This document shows positions 25,169 to 36,296 of a stretch of DNA of 64,000 bases, in pieces. Source of the stretch: Ooceraea biroi (taxonomy: Eukaryota; Arthropoda; Insecta; Hymenoptera; Formicidae); contig NC_039513.1 in assembly GCF_003672135.1 (NCBI RefSeq), forward strand, positions 15,775,591 through 15,839,590, written 5' to 3'. A model generated the notes under the pieces. That model saw only the letters and a program-made list of their open reading frames with translations. It was not told the DNA's origin and did no database searches. The position numbers and the translations under genes are program-made. Positions within the stretch are counted from its first letter, which is position 1. Each line of letters begins with the position of its first letter.

Positions 25169-26815
25169 ATGGCCGAGTTCAGGACACCCACGCGGGTGAA
25201 GACCAGGAGCAGAGTGACGGATAATCCCGAGCTGAGCACTCCCGTCAAGATACCAGCGTCGCCGTTCCTGAAACAGATAGGCTATGGCACTGGTGCGTTC
25301 CTCGAAATTTTTTGCGTCTTTTTTGTTACCAGCGGAACTTGAATCCGAAGTTTATAACTTCTTACGACGCGGTTAATCGACATTGTCATCGCTCCGTGTC
25401 GTCATATACAGCATTCCATTTTTTCTTGAGTCTATCTCTGTCTAGTGATCCGTCTTGCTGATCTGTTAAATTTATAACTTGTCATTTTTCACCTTCTTCA
25501 TCAGGAATTGCCGTGTACATGTTGGAGAGGTCGCCCAAGGTGGGCTTCGCGCGCTCACCTTGGGCAATAAAGAAATGGATGAGAGGAAAGAACAACGACG
25601 TGAACAATACCTACCTTCGCTTGGAAGCGAACATCCTGCGGAAGTTGAACCATCCCAACGTCGTCGGCTTCAGGGCGTTCACCACTGGGTCAGATGGGAA
25701 GCCTTGCCTGGCTATGGAAGCCTTGGACACGTCGCTTGGTACGAACTACATGAATGCTATATTTAATAATCGTAAGATTTGTGTGATACGTTTGTGCGTT
25801 AACATCAGTTGTGCTGCGACTCAGGTGATAAGATCGAGGAGAGGCGAGATCTCCTGGAGGACGAGCCGTTTCCAGCCAAGGACATCATGAGGGTCGCTTC
25901 GGAAGTTGCGAAGGGGCTGAAGTACCTGCATCTCACCGCGCACATCTTACATGGAGACATTAAGAGCTGGAACATCTTGGTCTCCCACGAGTTCAAGGAA
26001 GTGAAGATCTGTGACTTCGGCAACTCCCTGCCATTGACCGAGTCTTTGGAGCTGGATAGGTCGAAGGGCAATTTCTCTTATCTCGGAACCGACTGCTGGA
26101 ATCCTCCCGAAGTTATGATAGGTATGGCTCACCTGCTCATTTCTAACAAGTGTTATATGGAAAAAAATTAAATGCATAAAGTTTCTGAAACCGTAGTTAC
26201 CGCAAAAGCTTTAGTTTTCAAGTTACGTTTAATGTAACTTTAAATTCAAGATCACGAGTCATATTTCTCTAAAAATAATTAAAAAAAAATTAAATAATTA
26301 AAAAAATAAAATCTTAATTTTCATCTTATTCTTCCACAGAGGACGGTCCGGTGACCAGCGCTGCGGATATCTGGCCGTACGGCCTACTCCTCTGGGAGAT
26401 GATATCCCTGTCGGTACCTCATGCCGAAGAACTTGACGAAAGCGAATCCCTTGACGAGTCGGCCGCAGAGTCGATGAACGAACTTGATGTATCCAACGTT
26501 GACATGAACGAGAGTGGTGCCTTCCTCAAAAAGATGATGCCACGTGCGCGCAGTATATATGGTAAGTAATTTTCACGAATAATTTGTGAATATAATTTGT
26601 GGTACATAAATATGAAAATTGCTTGGATTAAATAAAATAAACTGATTTTAGGCACGCGTCCAGCTCTACCTGCTGTTGACCTGGACAAAGAATATGAGAA
26701 CATACTTGAAGTGTACTTCGTATGTACCATTGCTAACTGCAAGTTGAGGCCGAGCGCGAGGGCGCTGGTAAAGTACTTCGAGAAATGTGCAAGCATTGAA
26801 GGAAAAAAGACATAA
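25169..26815 (+). CDS. PBK: PBK/TOPK-like mitotic protein kinase, five exons
   Basis: Ser/Thr kinase of the PDZ-binding kinase/TOPK family, activated by Cdk1 in mitosis. Exons: 25169-25292, 25505-25738, 25825-26121, 26340-26561, 26652-26815; every intron is phase 1 and the product is 346 aa (human 322). The N-terminus has STPVKIPASPF, matching the family motif before the glycine loop (GYGTG, 38-42). AIKK holds the ATP-binding Lys64. The catalytic loop is HGDIKSWN (162-169), with HGD rather than HRD as in human PBK. DFG is at 183-185 and GTDCWNPPE is the activation-segment end. An acidic insert (about residues 235-265, rich in Asp, Glu and Ser) separates the LWEMISLSVPH helix from the C-lobe. 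It lacks the TETV-like PDZ ligand of human PBK and ends in EGKKT. Confidence 0.93.
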
Positions 26816-26916
26816 GATTTCATATTTATTATTCGGTATATTTAATATCAGTATTTTATACGCGATACACGTGTGTTACATGAAGTATATATATTTTTAT
26901 TCATAATTTATGGTAT

Positions 26917-27060
26917 ATTAGCGCAGTAAGACAGTTTTTAATACTTGAAATATTTTTATTTATTAGCGCAATTAAGACGGTCTTCAATACTTGAAATATT
27001 TTTATTTTTATTTATTAGCGCATTCAGACTTTAATTTAATACTTGAAATATTTTTATTTA
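26917..27060. repeat. three imperfect 45-52 bp tandem units
   Basis: ATTAGCGCA followed by ATACTTGAAATATTTTTATT recurs three times, starting at about 26917, 26962 and 27014. It lies between the convergent 3' ends of the PBK and syntaxin genes. The last copy contains an AATAAA on the minus strand (27053-27058) just past the syntaxin stop. Confidence 0.7.
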
Positions 27061-27068
27061 AAACGATA

Positions 27069-30000
27069 TTATCGTGCAGTGTTAAAAGATGCAATGATAA
27101 GTAGAAGAAAAATTACTATTATCACGATAATGGTGATCTTGATCTTCCACTGTAAAAGTAATTAATTAAGCGCGTTATGACATTTGTCATTTGTACAGAG
27201 CAAGAACAAGAAATTAAATATCTGATACATACTTTTCTACACGTGTGACTCTTGTGTTCCGCCTTTTTCAGCTGAGTGCGTCCGCCGTCGATGTTATTCG
27301 TAGTCTTATTAGCAAAATATTCTATGTTGTTAACTTGTTCTCCCTGTAAAAAGAAACATATTTCAGATTTTCTTTACATTATATATTTTTATGGCGTAAG
27401 GAATGTTATATAATTTGCAAATCATAAGTTTGTTATATAAATTTTAATTTTAATCGTGCGTGTGCCAAGCAGTGTTCGTGTACGCACTTGCTTCTCGATT
27501 AAAAATGCTATTTCTGCGAACATGTCCCTGATTTCCGTGAGCGATTTCTCTAATTTCAAAACATCGTTGTGTCTGCTCTCTATGTCGGATAATTGTTGCC
27601 TTGCTACCTTGCTATCTTCCAAGATCTACGTACAATTTGTGTTAATCGCTCATTTCAAACAATAATTTCTGACAAATGTAACGTGAGAAGTAAAATATTT
27701 ACATTGTCAACGAATAAGCTGGCTCCTTCAGTATCCAGCAAGTGGTCCAATTCTGTGCTGGTAACTTGTCGCCTTACTAAATTAACAACAAACATCGATT
27801 ACTGATATACTGAAAAGTAATAGGAAGAGAAAGAAAAAAATATATACATGTATCTTCTGACGAGTAAAATTTTTGATAAATACGTACGTAAAGAACGCTG
27901 TTGCTGCAAGAGCAGGAGGCACTTGTCGTGATATTTCAGTAACGACGTATTGTAATCATTCATGACTTCAGAAAATAATTGCAGCATTGTTGTGTATTGC
28001 AAAATTTTAATTCTTGTGTATGTGGATCCATCCTGCGCACTAGCCGCAGTGAAATCGTCGATGATAGTAATACCAGTTCCTATGTCTTAGAAACGATACA
28101 TTAGAAACATTAAATCAGTAGGAAGGAAAAAAGAAAATAAATAGTATAATTAGCACTTGAATATTATATAAAAATTTCCTACATAAATATCTAGTCTTAC
28201 AGTTTTGCATAAATCGTGTTTTTTATATTTAATTCTAAGAAACCCAAATTAAGCGATTAATTTTTCTAAGTAAATCAAATAATTTATTTATAGTTCACAT
28301 ACCTGTAAATTTAATGCATTATTTATGTATATCGTATACACATATACATATACATATATATATATATGTACACATCATTTAAAGCGGCTTATGAACATGA
28401 TTGGCCATTCGGTTTCCCGCTTCTATACGGACGCTGTGCGTCTAGCTCGCTTGCACACGGCGAACGAGATGTTCGACAATCGACTCGCCGCGAGGATGTT
28501 CGCTGGCCGTGCACACCAACAGTGCGGAACCGTAAAATCATTATCGATACGTATCCAGAGAATGGTAACCTGAGAACCCCCGCCGAATCGCGCACTATCG
28601 TCGAGATAAAGTGAGGTTATGTTTACGCGCGCCTCGCGAAACTGGCCCCGCACGGAGTAGAGATGTCAGTCGGCCGCGGCGGAGGAACGCTTTGAATTTT
28701 CGTTATTATTTTGCCGCGCCATGGAGTCAGTGCGCGCATTACACCATGGCTTCAAGCTGGACGAGCTCGATGACGACTGGGTCAAGTCGATCTGGGACGG
28801 CGAGTTCGTCACCTACGACGAGCCGCCCGACGAGCACGCGGAACACCTGGAGAGCGACGAGGCGCGGCTGCAGCTGCGCGAATCCCGGCGTGCGTTGGGC
28901 ACGTGGATCACCGAGATGAACGGCCGTGAGTACCCGTCGGAATACTCGTGGCAGGCCCTGATGACGCTCAACGTCAACGTGCGCGGTCTGCTTGCCACGC
29001 TGGGTTACATAATGCGAACTGGTCAGCGCACCGAGACCGACGATGCTTCCAGGCAGGCCTGTCTCGAGGCCACGAGTCTCTACTTCATGCTGCTCGCGAT
29101 ACCTGGCAGCAACGCTTTCGGGATCTACCATGCGAACCTGTACCAGCGAGCGATCGAGACGCTGAGGCTGTCGGAGGGCCTGTTCGGCGCCGTCAAGAGG
29201 AGAAACAGCGAGATGGACATCGACGACGATCTGTCCTCGGATCACTACGGTCTGCCGCATTCCGAGAGGTCAAGGTTCGTGAAGGGATTGAACGAGGTCA
29301 TCTCCAGCCTGGTCGCGATGCTAAAGTCGTTCCGGCTGAAAGAACACGCGGACACCCTGGACGTGACCGTGCGCACGCTGCTGGACATGACGCGGCTAGA
29401 GGGCTGCGTCAAGCCTGACAACGGGACTACGTCGCTGTCGCAGAACGCGTACGCGGCTCTGCGAGAGCTGTGCAGCAACAGTCACGGCACGGTCATCTTC
29501 ACCATAATGCTGATAACGCAATACATGCTACCGCGTTTGCTGTACCATCACGCAAACTCGCAGCCCAAGTCCGCGATCGTCGTGCACGAGGCGAGCATAT
29601 GCTTCCTCAAGAGCTTGCTGAAGAGTCACGAGAAGGAGGCGGTGCCGGGGATCGTAACGCTGATACACCAACTGATGATCCAGTGTCCAGAGAGACTGGA
29701 AGGACGCCAGAAGCAAGCGGCCGTCCTGATAAAGCTGCTGAACGTGTGTAATAGAGGCGTCTTCACGATAATCTTCAAGGACTTGATAGCGTTTTGCTAC
29801 AACAGCAAGATATCCTGCAGACTGTTCGCGCAAGAGATCGTGGGGAAACTTCTGACGGAGCCTTCCTTATCGAATCACTTGGACTTGGACGAGGACACGA
29901 GGATGAAGATTAGACGAACGCTGGTGGCCGTTGTGTCGTCCCGTTGCATGGACCGCTCGCCGTTAGTGCGAGGGAAAGCCATGGCGACGCTCGCTTCTTT

Positions 30001-33000
30001 CTCCGACTGCCACGACGACGCTGATAAGAGCATCCTGGAGAGCGTACTCGACGGCTCAGCTCCGAGCAAAGCGCTTCCTACGTTCGATGATCTGAAAAGG
30101 GCACTGTCAGAGGATACCGATCCCTTACCGGGATCAGACACGTTCGTCACGATGCTGCTCGACAGGGTGTACGACGAGCGAGCGTTGGTGCGGCGGAGCG
30201 CACTGAAGATCCTGCGAAACCTGTCCGTCATATTTCCACCGTTCGCGAATAAAACGACGCGCGTGATAAGCGATCGTTGCAGGGATCCCACGTTGATAGT
30301 GCGCCAGTTTGCGGTGCACGTTCTCTCCGAGATCCTCGAACGATTCCCCCATGACTCGGATCTCCTGGACGAGTGGATGCGTGCGGTCGTGCCGCAGATA
30401 TACGACATTGAGGCTAAGGTGCAGGAGAAGGTACTGGAATGCCTGCAGAGCCTGGTGATCGGCAGGATAACGAGTGCTTCCACGTACGTGCCGGACGCGG
30501 CGGGTGCCCTGCCGTGGAGGATCTTGAACCGACTGAGCGAGATGAGAATGCGGAAACACCTGTCGAAGGCGTGCAGCCTGTGGGCGAGGAATGGCGTCAT
30601 CAGCAAGTCCGTGATATCAAATTTGCAGTCGCACATTGGCACGGATAACACCGTAGCCGCGTGGATACTGCTGGCCGCTCTGACCGAGAACACGAAGATT
30701 CCGGATATAGACAAGTACATCGCGGATTACAAGCAGGTCATACAGAAGAACGATTTCCACGCGAGTCTGGTGCTGCAGGTGCTGAGGAACACCTGGTCCG
30801 TCCTCGATTCCGCCTATCTCGAGGACCTTCATCGACATCTCTACCGGTGCGTTCGTCTCTTCGAGATCAATTTTAATCTGGTCAGCATCTGCCTGGACAT
30901 CGTGTACGGTGTGCTGCGACATTTGCACGCAGCGGATAGGAGTAACCAGGTGATAGAGCTGAAGATGGTGGAACTGATGAGAGCGTCCGAGGCGCAGATT
31001 CAAGACCTGTTCAGGGAGGATGAGGAGGATTGCGCGCAGGATTCCACGCTGAAGATGCGAGCTATATTCACGCTGGGCCACGCGTCGCTCTTCTGCACCA
31101 GCAGGGTCTCCTGGTCGACCCTGCGCGGTCTGGAGAGATTGTTGGAGCACTGGGACTCACTGCCGGAGTCGGTCAGGGAGATGAAGGACTTGCAGGCAGC
31201 CGTGGTGATAGTACTCTGCCAGCAGGCGCTGAGGGATCGCGAGGTCGCGAAGGAGGTCACACCGATATTCGGCAACTTGATGCGCCAGGAGACGAGCTCG
31301 GACGAGCCGAGGAGTACCGCCGTCAAGATCAACGCGGCGAAGGCGCTGGCTGATATTTGCGTGCGGTTCACTGCCCTGGTAGAGCCATACTTGCCGGACA
31401 TGTGCATCAGTATGAAGGACTCAAATCCGGCGGTGAGGGAGACGATAGTAGTGATATTCATCCAACTGCTGCTGGAGGATTTCATCAAGATGAAAGGACC
31501 GTTTTTCTTTCACATATTGACGATGCTTTCAGACGCGAACAGCGATATACGCGAATTGACCATCTTCCTGGTAGAGGAGCGACTTCTGGCGAAGAACAAA
31601 AATCTCATCTCCCAGCAGTTCTTGGAAAGTATATTTCACTACAACAATTATCAGTCTCAGGGTAGATTCTGCGGGCACCGGATGCACGAGCGCGAGAAGA
31701 AGCTCTTGACACTGCCGGGAAGAGCGAACGCGGCCAAGCGCAACGTCATTTACGAGTTCATGCTCGAGCACCTGGACGCATCCGCGAAGCTCGAGCTGAT
31801 GGTGAAACTGACCAAGTACATACTCCGCGAGATATGCGACAGTGATTCCGTCGACGTTACGGTTGACGAAGGAGCGTGTGTTCTGCGGGACACGGTGTTC
31901 ATACTCGGTAACAGTCGGCTACAGGTGTCGTCGTTGTCGTGCGAGAAACACCGAGATGACGTGCCAGAGCTCGACGAAACAATTTCCCCGAGCGCACCGA
32001 GCAACAACGAGCGAGCAGCGATGAACGCCCTCGTAGCGACGATGAAGAAGCATCATTTGGACAATTTGTTGCCTACGTTGATCCCGCTCAAGAAGAAATT
32101 GGCCGCTCTGAAATCGTCCCTGGAGGACGACGTAGAGAGTCTGCTATTCAAAATTTATTCGGAATATGAAAAGGAGCATCTTCTTAGTTTGTTAAACGAA
32201 TACCCTGAATTGGAAAAAGAAATGGATCATTACCAACGGTAAAAACCATTACAAAGATACGAAAGAATAAAAGTCATTTTTCTACTTTAAGAATTTACTT
32301 TATTTTAAGATCAAGTATATTAAAATTTATTTTCAAATTGATTATGTAATGTTTCAGGAGATCGAAGGATAAGATTTTAGAGACTGATGACGGCACACGT
32401 TCGCCATCCACCGATAAAGATTCGTTACAAGAGTTGCGTAAGCGACCGACACCCCGAGTTCTACTCCACCGTCTCTCACCCTCGGCCTTATCGGGCAAAA
32501 ACGTTGGATCCGTGCCGAATGACAGAGCGATAGATTCGAGTAATCACTTGCAAATTACGGGACCTTACGATACGTTCGTCAAGAGCCCCTCGGTACGTTT
32601 GGAAAGACTGTTGCTGACACCAACACCACCGCCAGAGCCTTCCGACATCAATACGCCCACGTCAACTAAGAGGAATCTAGACGAATCGTGTCTTAATGAT
32701 TCTCGCCATCGGATAACGCGTACGAAAAGGCCAGCGAGCGAGGAAGTCTTCCCGGACGCGCGCAAAAGATTGCAAGAGCAGCGCGAACCAACGGCGATCC
32801 CAATCGACGATGGCACGAACGCTGTCGGGTAGAATCGTTCGTAAACTCCGCGTGAACTACCTACCTCGTAACTTGCGTTGCACGTGAAAAGCCGTCTGCG
32901 AGATCGTGCACGTGCGGACCTCCAATTCCTTCTGCATGTCTGCGAGCACGTAAATTAGAATTCACGTTCACACTTTCATCCGTACGGGCACTTACCTTTG

Positions 33001-33561
33001 TTCGTGTGCGAGAGGATATTGCCGTGCAGCTCCTTCACGATAGAAACGTTCTCGACCACAAGGTGGATCAGCGCGCGGATCTCCCCGACCTGCGTCAACA
33101 CGTGGGCGTCTATTATACCGAGATACGAGGCGCACGATTCGACGATTCGCGGCAGCGCTTATGTATACATACTTCCTCGAGCAATTCCTTGAGCTTCTTA
33201 TTCTGGGCAATCTGGAGGTGCACATCCCGCAGGAATCCTCTGCCAAAGGTGCTGCTGTTACCACGGCTCTGAAGAAGTTACACGGTAAAGTTACGTGACA
33301 ATCCCACCGGCTGTCCGTTCGTCGAGTCCGTTCAAGTTACTCGTATGCTCAACACTTATTTGCGAGAAAGAATGGCGATAAACCTCGAGCTGATTAGAGA
33401 ACGGAGCCTTTCCTCTCCCGGCGTTATTTGTACACGTGCGAGACAATGCGATTAACTGATTATCGGATTCTTTCTCTCGCCTTGGCGCGTTTCGGACAGT
33501 TTCGAAGAGGATAAAAGGGAATACTAACGGCAAGTAAATCAGACATGCGATCGCGAACCAT
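27069..33561 (-). CDS. plasma-membrane-type syntaxin (Qa-SNARE), nine exons
   Basis: Qa-SNARE for exocytic membrane fusion. Exons: 33561-33529, 33268-33173, 33089-32996, 32939-32865, 28085-27888, 27776-27703, 27625-27488, 27343-27233, 27149-27069; phases agree, giving 299 aa. The N-terminus is MVRDRMSDLL, followed by the Habc region (VGEIRALI resembles the VEEIR of syntaxin 2). The SNARE motif covers about 196-260 (RHNDVLKLEKSLTEIRDMF) with the zero-layer Gln at 236. The last exon encodes a C-terminal membrane anchor (274-299) of Ile, Val and Leu. It belongs to the syntaxin 1-4 group, perhaps nearest Syx4, but I cannot fix the subtype. A 4779-bp intron (28086-32864) contains the whole CAP-D3 coding region on the other strand. 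AATAAA lies 11 bases past the stop. Confidence 0.9.
28721..32832 (+). CDS. Cap-D3: condensin II subunit CAP-D3 (NCAPD3), two exons
   Basis: HEAT-repeat subunit of condensin II, which compacts chromosomes in the nucleus. Exon 1 is 28721-32238 and exon 2 is 32358-32832, joined across a short intron (donor CAACG|GTAAAA, acceptor TTTCAG|GAG), giving 1330 aa (human 1498). Family landmarks in order: the N-terminal DDDWVKSIWDGEF, YNSKISCRLFAQE, HEAT-rich RALVRRSALKILRNL, CRDPTLIVRQFA, IKMKGPFFFHILTML, the IFHYNNYQSQ segment and a C-terminal KKKLAALKSSLEDD helix. Exon 2 adds a basic, Ser/Thr-Pro rich tail (LLLTPTPPPEPSDINTPTS), like the Cdk1-phosphorylated tail of other CAP-D3 proteins. ATG has a good context (GCCATGG). 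Codon use is more GC-rich than in neighbours. The gene lies inside a syntaxin intron, antisense. Confidence 0.95.
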
Positions 33562-35354
33562 GATGATTATTCTATTGGAATCGACATGTAACTGATAATT
33601 CCGTAACCGATGTACACGCGGTGTACGCCTCGTTATCTCTCTTATCAGTGCACTGCCGGATAAAATACATTTTGCCGCTCACATCGCGACCCGCAGTCGT
33701 ACGTACAACGCCGTCGGGGATGGAGCGCAGCGTTGCGAGCGTACACATGCCTCCGACTGGTTGCGCGCGGCACGCGCGTATTCAAAGCGAGAAGCGTAAC
33801 GCGGCCATACGTGGACCACGCTTTGCATCTGAAATGAAATAGGAAATGGCCACTTGGCAGCTGCGCGCCGCAGCAAGGCAAGGCCGATATTTAGCAATTA
33901 CAACTGCGCGTTTCTTCATCTAATTTATTAATTCAACCGGTGAGATGATACGTACGCTAAGTCGATGCGAGAGCTTTGTTCCGTTTGCGCTCATCGCTCG
34001 AGCAGTCGATGACGACGCGCAGCTGGGGGAAAAAAATTCAAAATGCCAGGAGTGATTAATTTTTCTATTCGCAAGGATTTTTTGTTTTTCATTTCCTGGC
34101 AAATCGTCGATTTCGTTTGAAAGATAAAGTTTTATAGAAAGACGACAAATCTTTCGCATCAACTTAGTAAGATTTATCATTAATTTAGATTACTTATATT
34201 ATTAATTTAGATCATTAATTTAAATTACTTATATATTATTAATTTATTATTATTAATTTAGATCACTGTAGGACCAAAAACTGCCAATCACTTTTCCCTT
34301 ATCTCTAAGTTCATTTATGAGGCACATTTTGAACACTACGCTAGATTGTTTATTACATTAAATTATTTTTGTTAGTCGAAATCAACGTATTCCATATTTA
34401 TAATGGAATTGTTTTACTCATGAGACAAAGGATTATTTTCGTAATTCTTAAACTTGTCCAAGAAACGCGAATAATTTATGACTCGCTGTGCTAATTTTCA
34501 TTCTTCATTACTGCGTGCAGTTAATAAAAAAACTGCGTATTTCGACACATTCTTCGAACATGGTATTCAGCTTGAAGCATAATTTCAGTTCACCGTGTTC
34601 CGAATACCATGTGAACCGTTCTGTGATAATACGCGAAGCGGACCTGGCTAACGATTTGTTGCGTATGTAGATAAGAGAAAATTATAAAGTACATAATATA
34701 TAGTATTATTATAAAATAAAAAAGAGAAGAATCATAAAGAAGTACAATTTGCAATATCAATGCAGCTGTAATTATAATACATAAATTTATATGCAAATGT
34801 AATATATTTCACGAAGAAACGAGGCAATATCGAAGTTGTTTTTTAATGGGACGTATAACATACAGATTTATATATTAATAGCATTGTTCGCTCTCTTTGT
34901 AAAGTTCTTTATTAACTTTTCGCACCTCTCTGTTAACAATAACAATAGATTATACTACCGATAAATCCGGTGCTGCGTGTTAGGAAGACGGCACGAGTAC
35001 TTATTACTTCGCTACGCGTGGTGCTAAAATTATCGTAAAATAGTTGAATATCGTACCGAAGTAAAAAGTTTTCTAAGTATCACCGTAATCTGACTTCCGC
35101 GACGGAGGAGTTCATATACGTTTCGTTTTCGATTACCGAGACTTATTGCGTACGCGACACTGCGCGTTTCGCGGAACATTCATATCGGCGCACCGATATT
35201 CCTATTCCAGTAAAACGTAACTTATTTCCGTTAATTGTAACTTTCAACGTAAATGTTAATAAAAGCGTTGCAAAACCGACTACAGCCTTATCGTCTCTCG
35301 CACATCTCTTACGTAGAATAGATAGATCTGTCCCTTACGCAATAGAACAATGAA

Positions 35355-35391
<37 letters not shown>

Positions 35392-36296
35392 TTCAAGGCA
35401 AGTCAGTCTTGTAAACTTGTCAGTTTCGACGAACCAATCGATAAGTAATTGTTTGACAATTACACCACACAGACGGACTACTGATAAATTTTCCCTACGC
35501 AAGATCGCTCCTAATAAAGTGAAATTTGTCAAATCTCTACGTAATATCACTCCTGCAGTGTCGCAGTAAGACACAAAAAGAAAAGAAATAGATCCATCAT
35601 TTTCTAACGTCGATAATGTTGATTTTCATTGCACGCGCCTGTACACTTACAGTTAGAAAATTGTATTAAAATACTTTCGTTGGGATTTCTAACGGAACGG
35701 AATGCTATAGTGATTATTATGTACACTACGTAACAATGGATCTTCGTTTGCCTCAATCGCGCTTTTCGTTATCCTTCGTACTCGAAAGCAGGAAGCTTCG
35801 AAGACTTCGGAGGGGAAAAAAAGAGCACGATCAATACAAATTTGATCACTCTCGCAAAGACGGATTTCTGTTTACAGTCTCTAGCGATTTAATCGGAATA
35901 TTCGTTCGCATCGCTACGGAAATTAACACATTCTCTTTCACCGTCACGTCTTTTGCGCGCTTGAAGCGTTCACTGACGTCGTGGCAAGCGTGCGAAAAAA
36001 ATAGCCCGGCCAATTTCCAGTGCCGATAAGAGTTTTATCAGGTAATAAGAGATCAACAAATAGTACGCGCACTTTAATAATTCTTTTGCAATAATAAAAT
36101 AATAAAATTACAAACATGTAACATCATGACTTAACGTTTCTTTATATTCTTTCTAGTGACAAGATTCTTATTGGCGCTAAAGCTAGACTACATCCTTCGT
36201 ACACGCTGCGTCCTGCTTAGAAGTATCGCGCTCCTTGAATCGGAACGCGCACGATCTAGAGATTCTCGATATGCTGTTAGAGTGAAGGAAGTATCG
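33562..36296. other. intergenic DNA between syntaxin and ANKRD29
   Basis: No coding exon recognised. The first 350 bases are the probable syntaxin promoter. AT-rich minisatellite-like sequence lies near 34180-34265 (ATTAATTTAGAT units), and an (AT)n tract is at 35357-35386. Confidence 0.4.
35357..35386. repeat. (AT)n microsatellite
   Basis: About 15 AT units. Confidence 0.9.

Noticed and set aside
28389..28653. Minus-strand frames upstream of CAP-D3 as N-terminal syntaxin exons
   Set aside because: They do not resemble any syntaxin region. The true upstream exons were found at 32865-33561 with agreeing splice phase.
28739..31771. Long minus-strand and other-frame open frames across CAP-D3
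   Set aside because: They are shadows of a GC-rich coding exon: they lack domains, and the plus-strand frame matches CAP-D3 throughout.
33110..33172. A longer syntaxin exon 3 starting near 33155
   Set aside because: It would leave an intron of about 15 bases. The CGCAG acceptor at 33090 gives a normal 83-base intron and restores the VGEIR motif.
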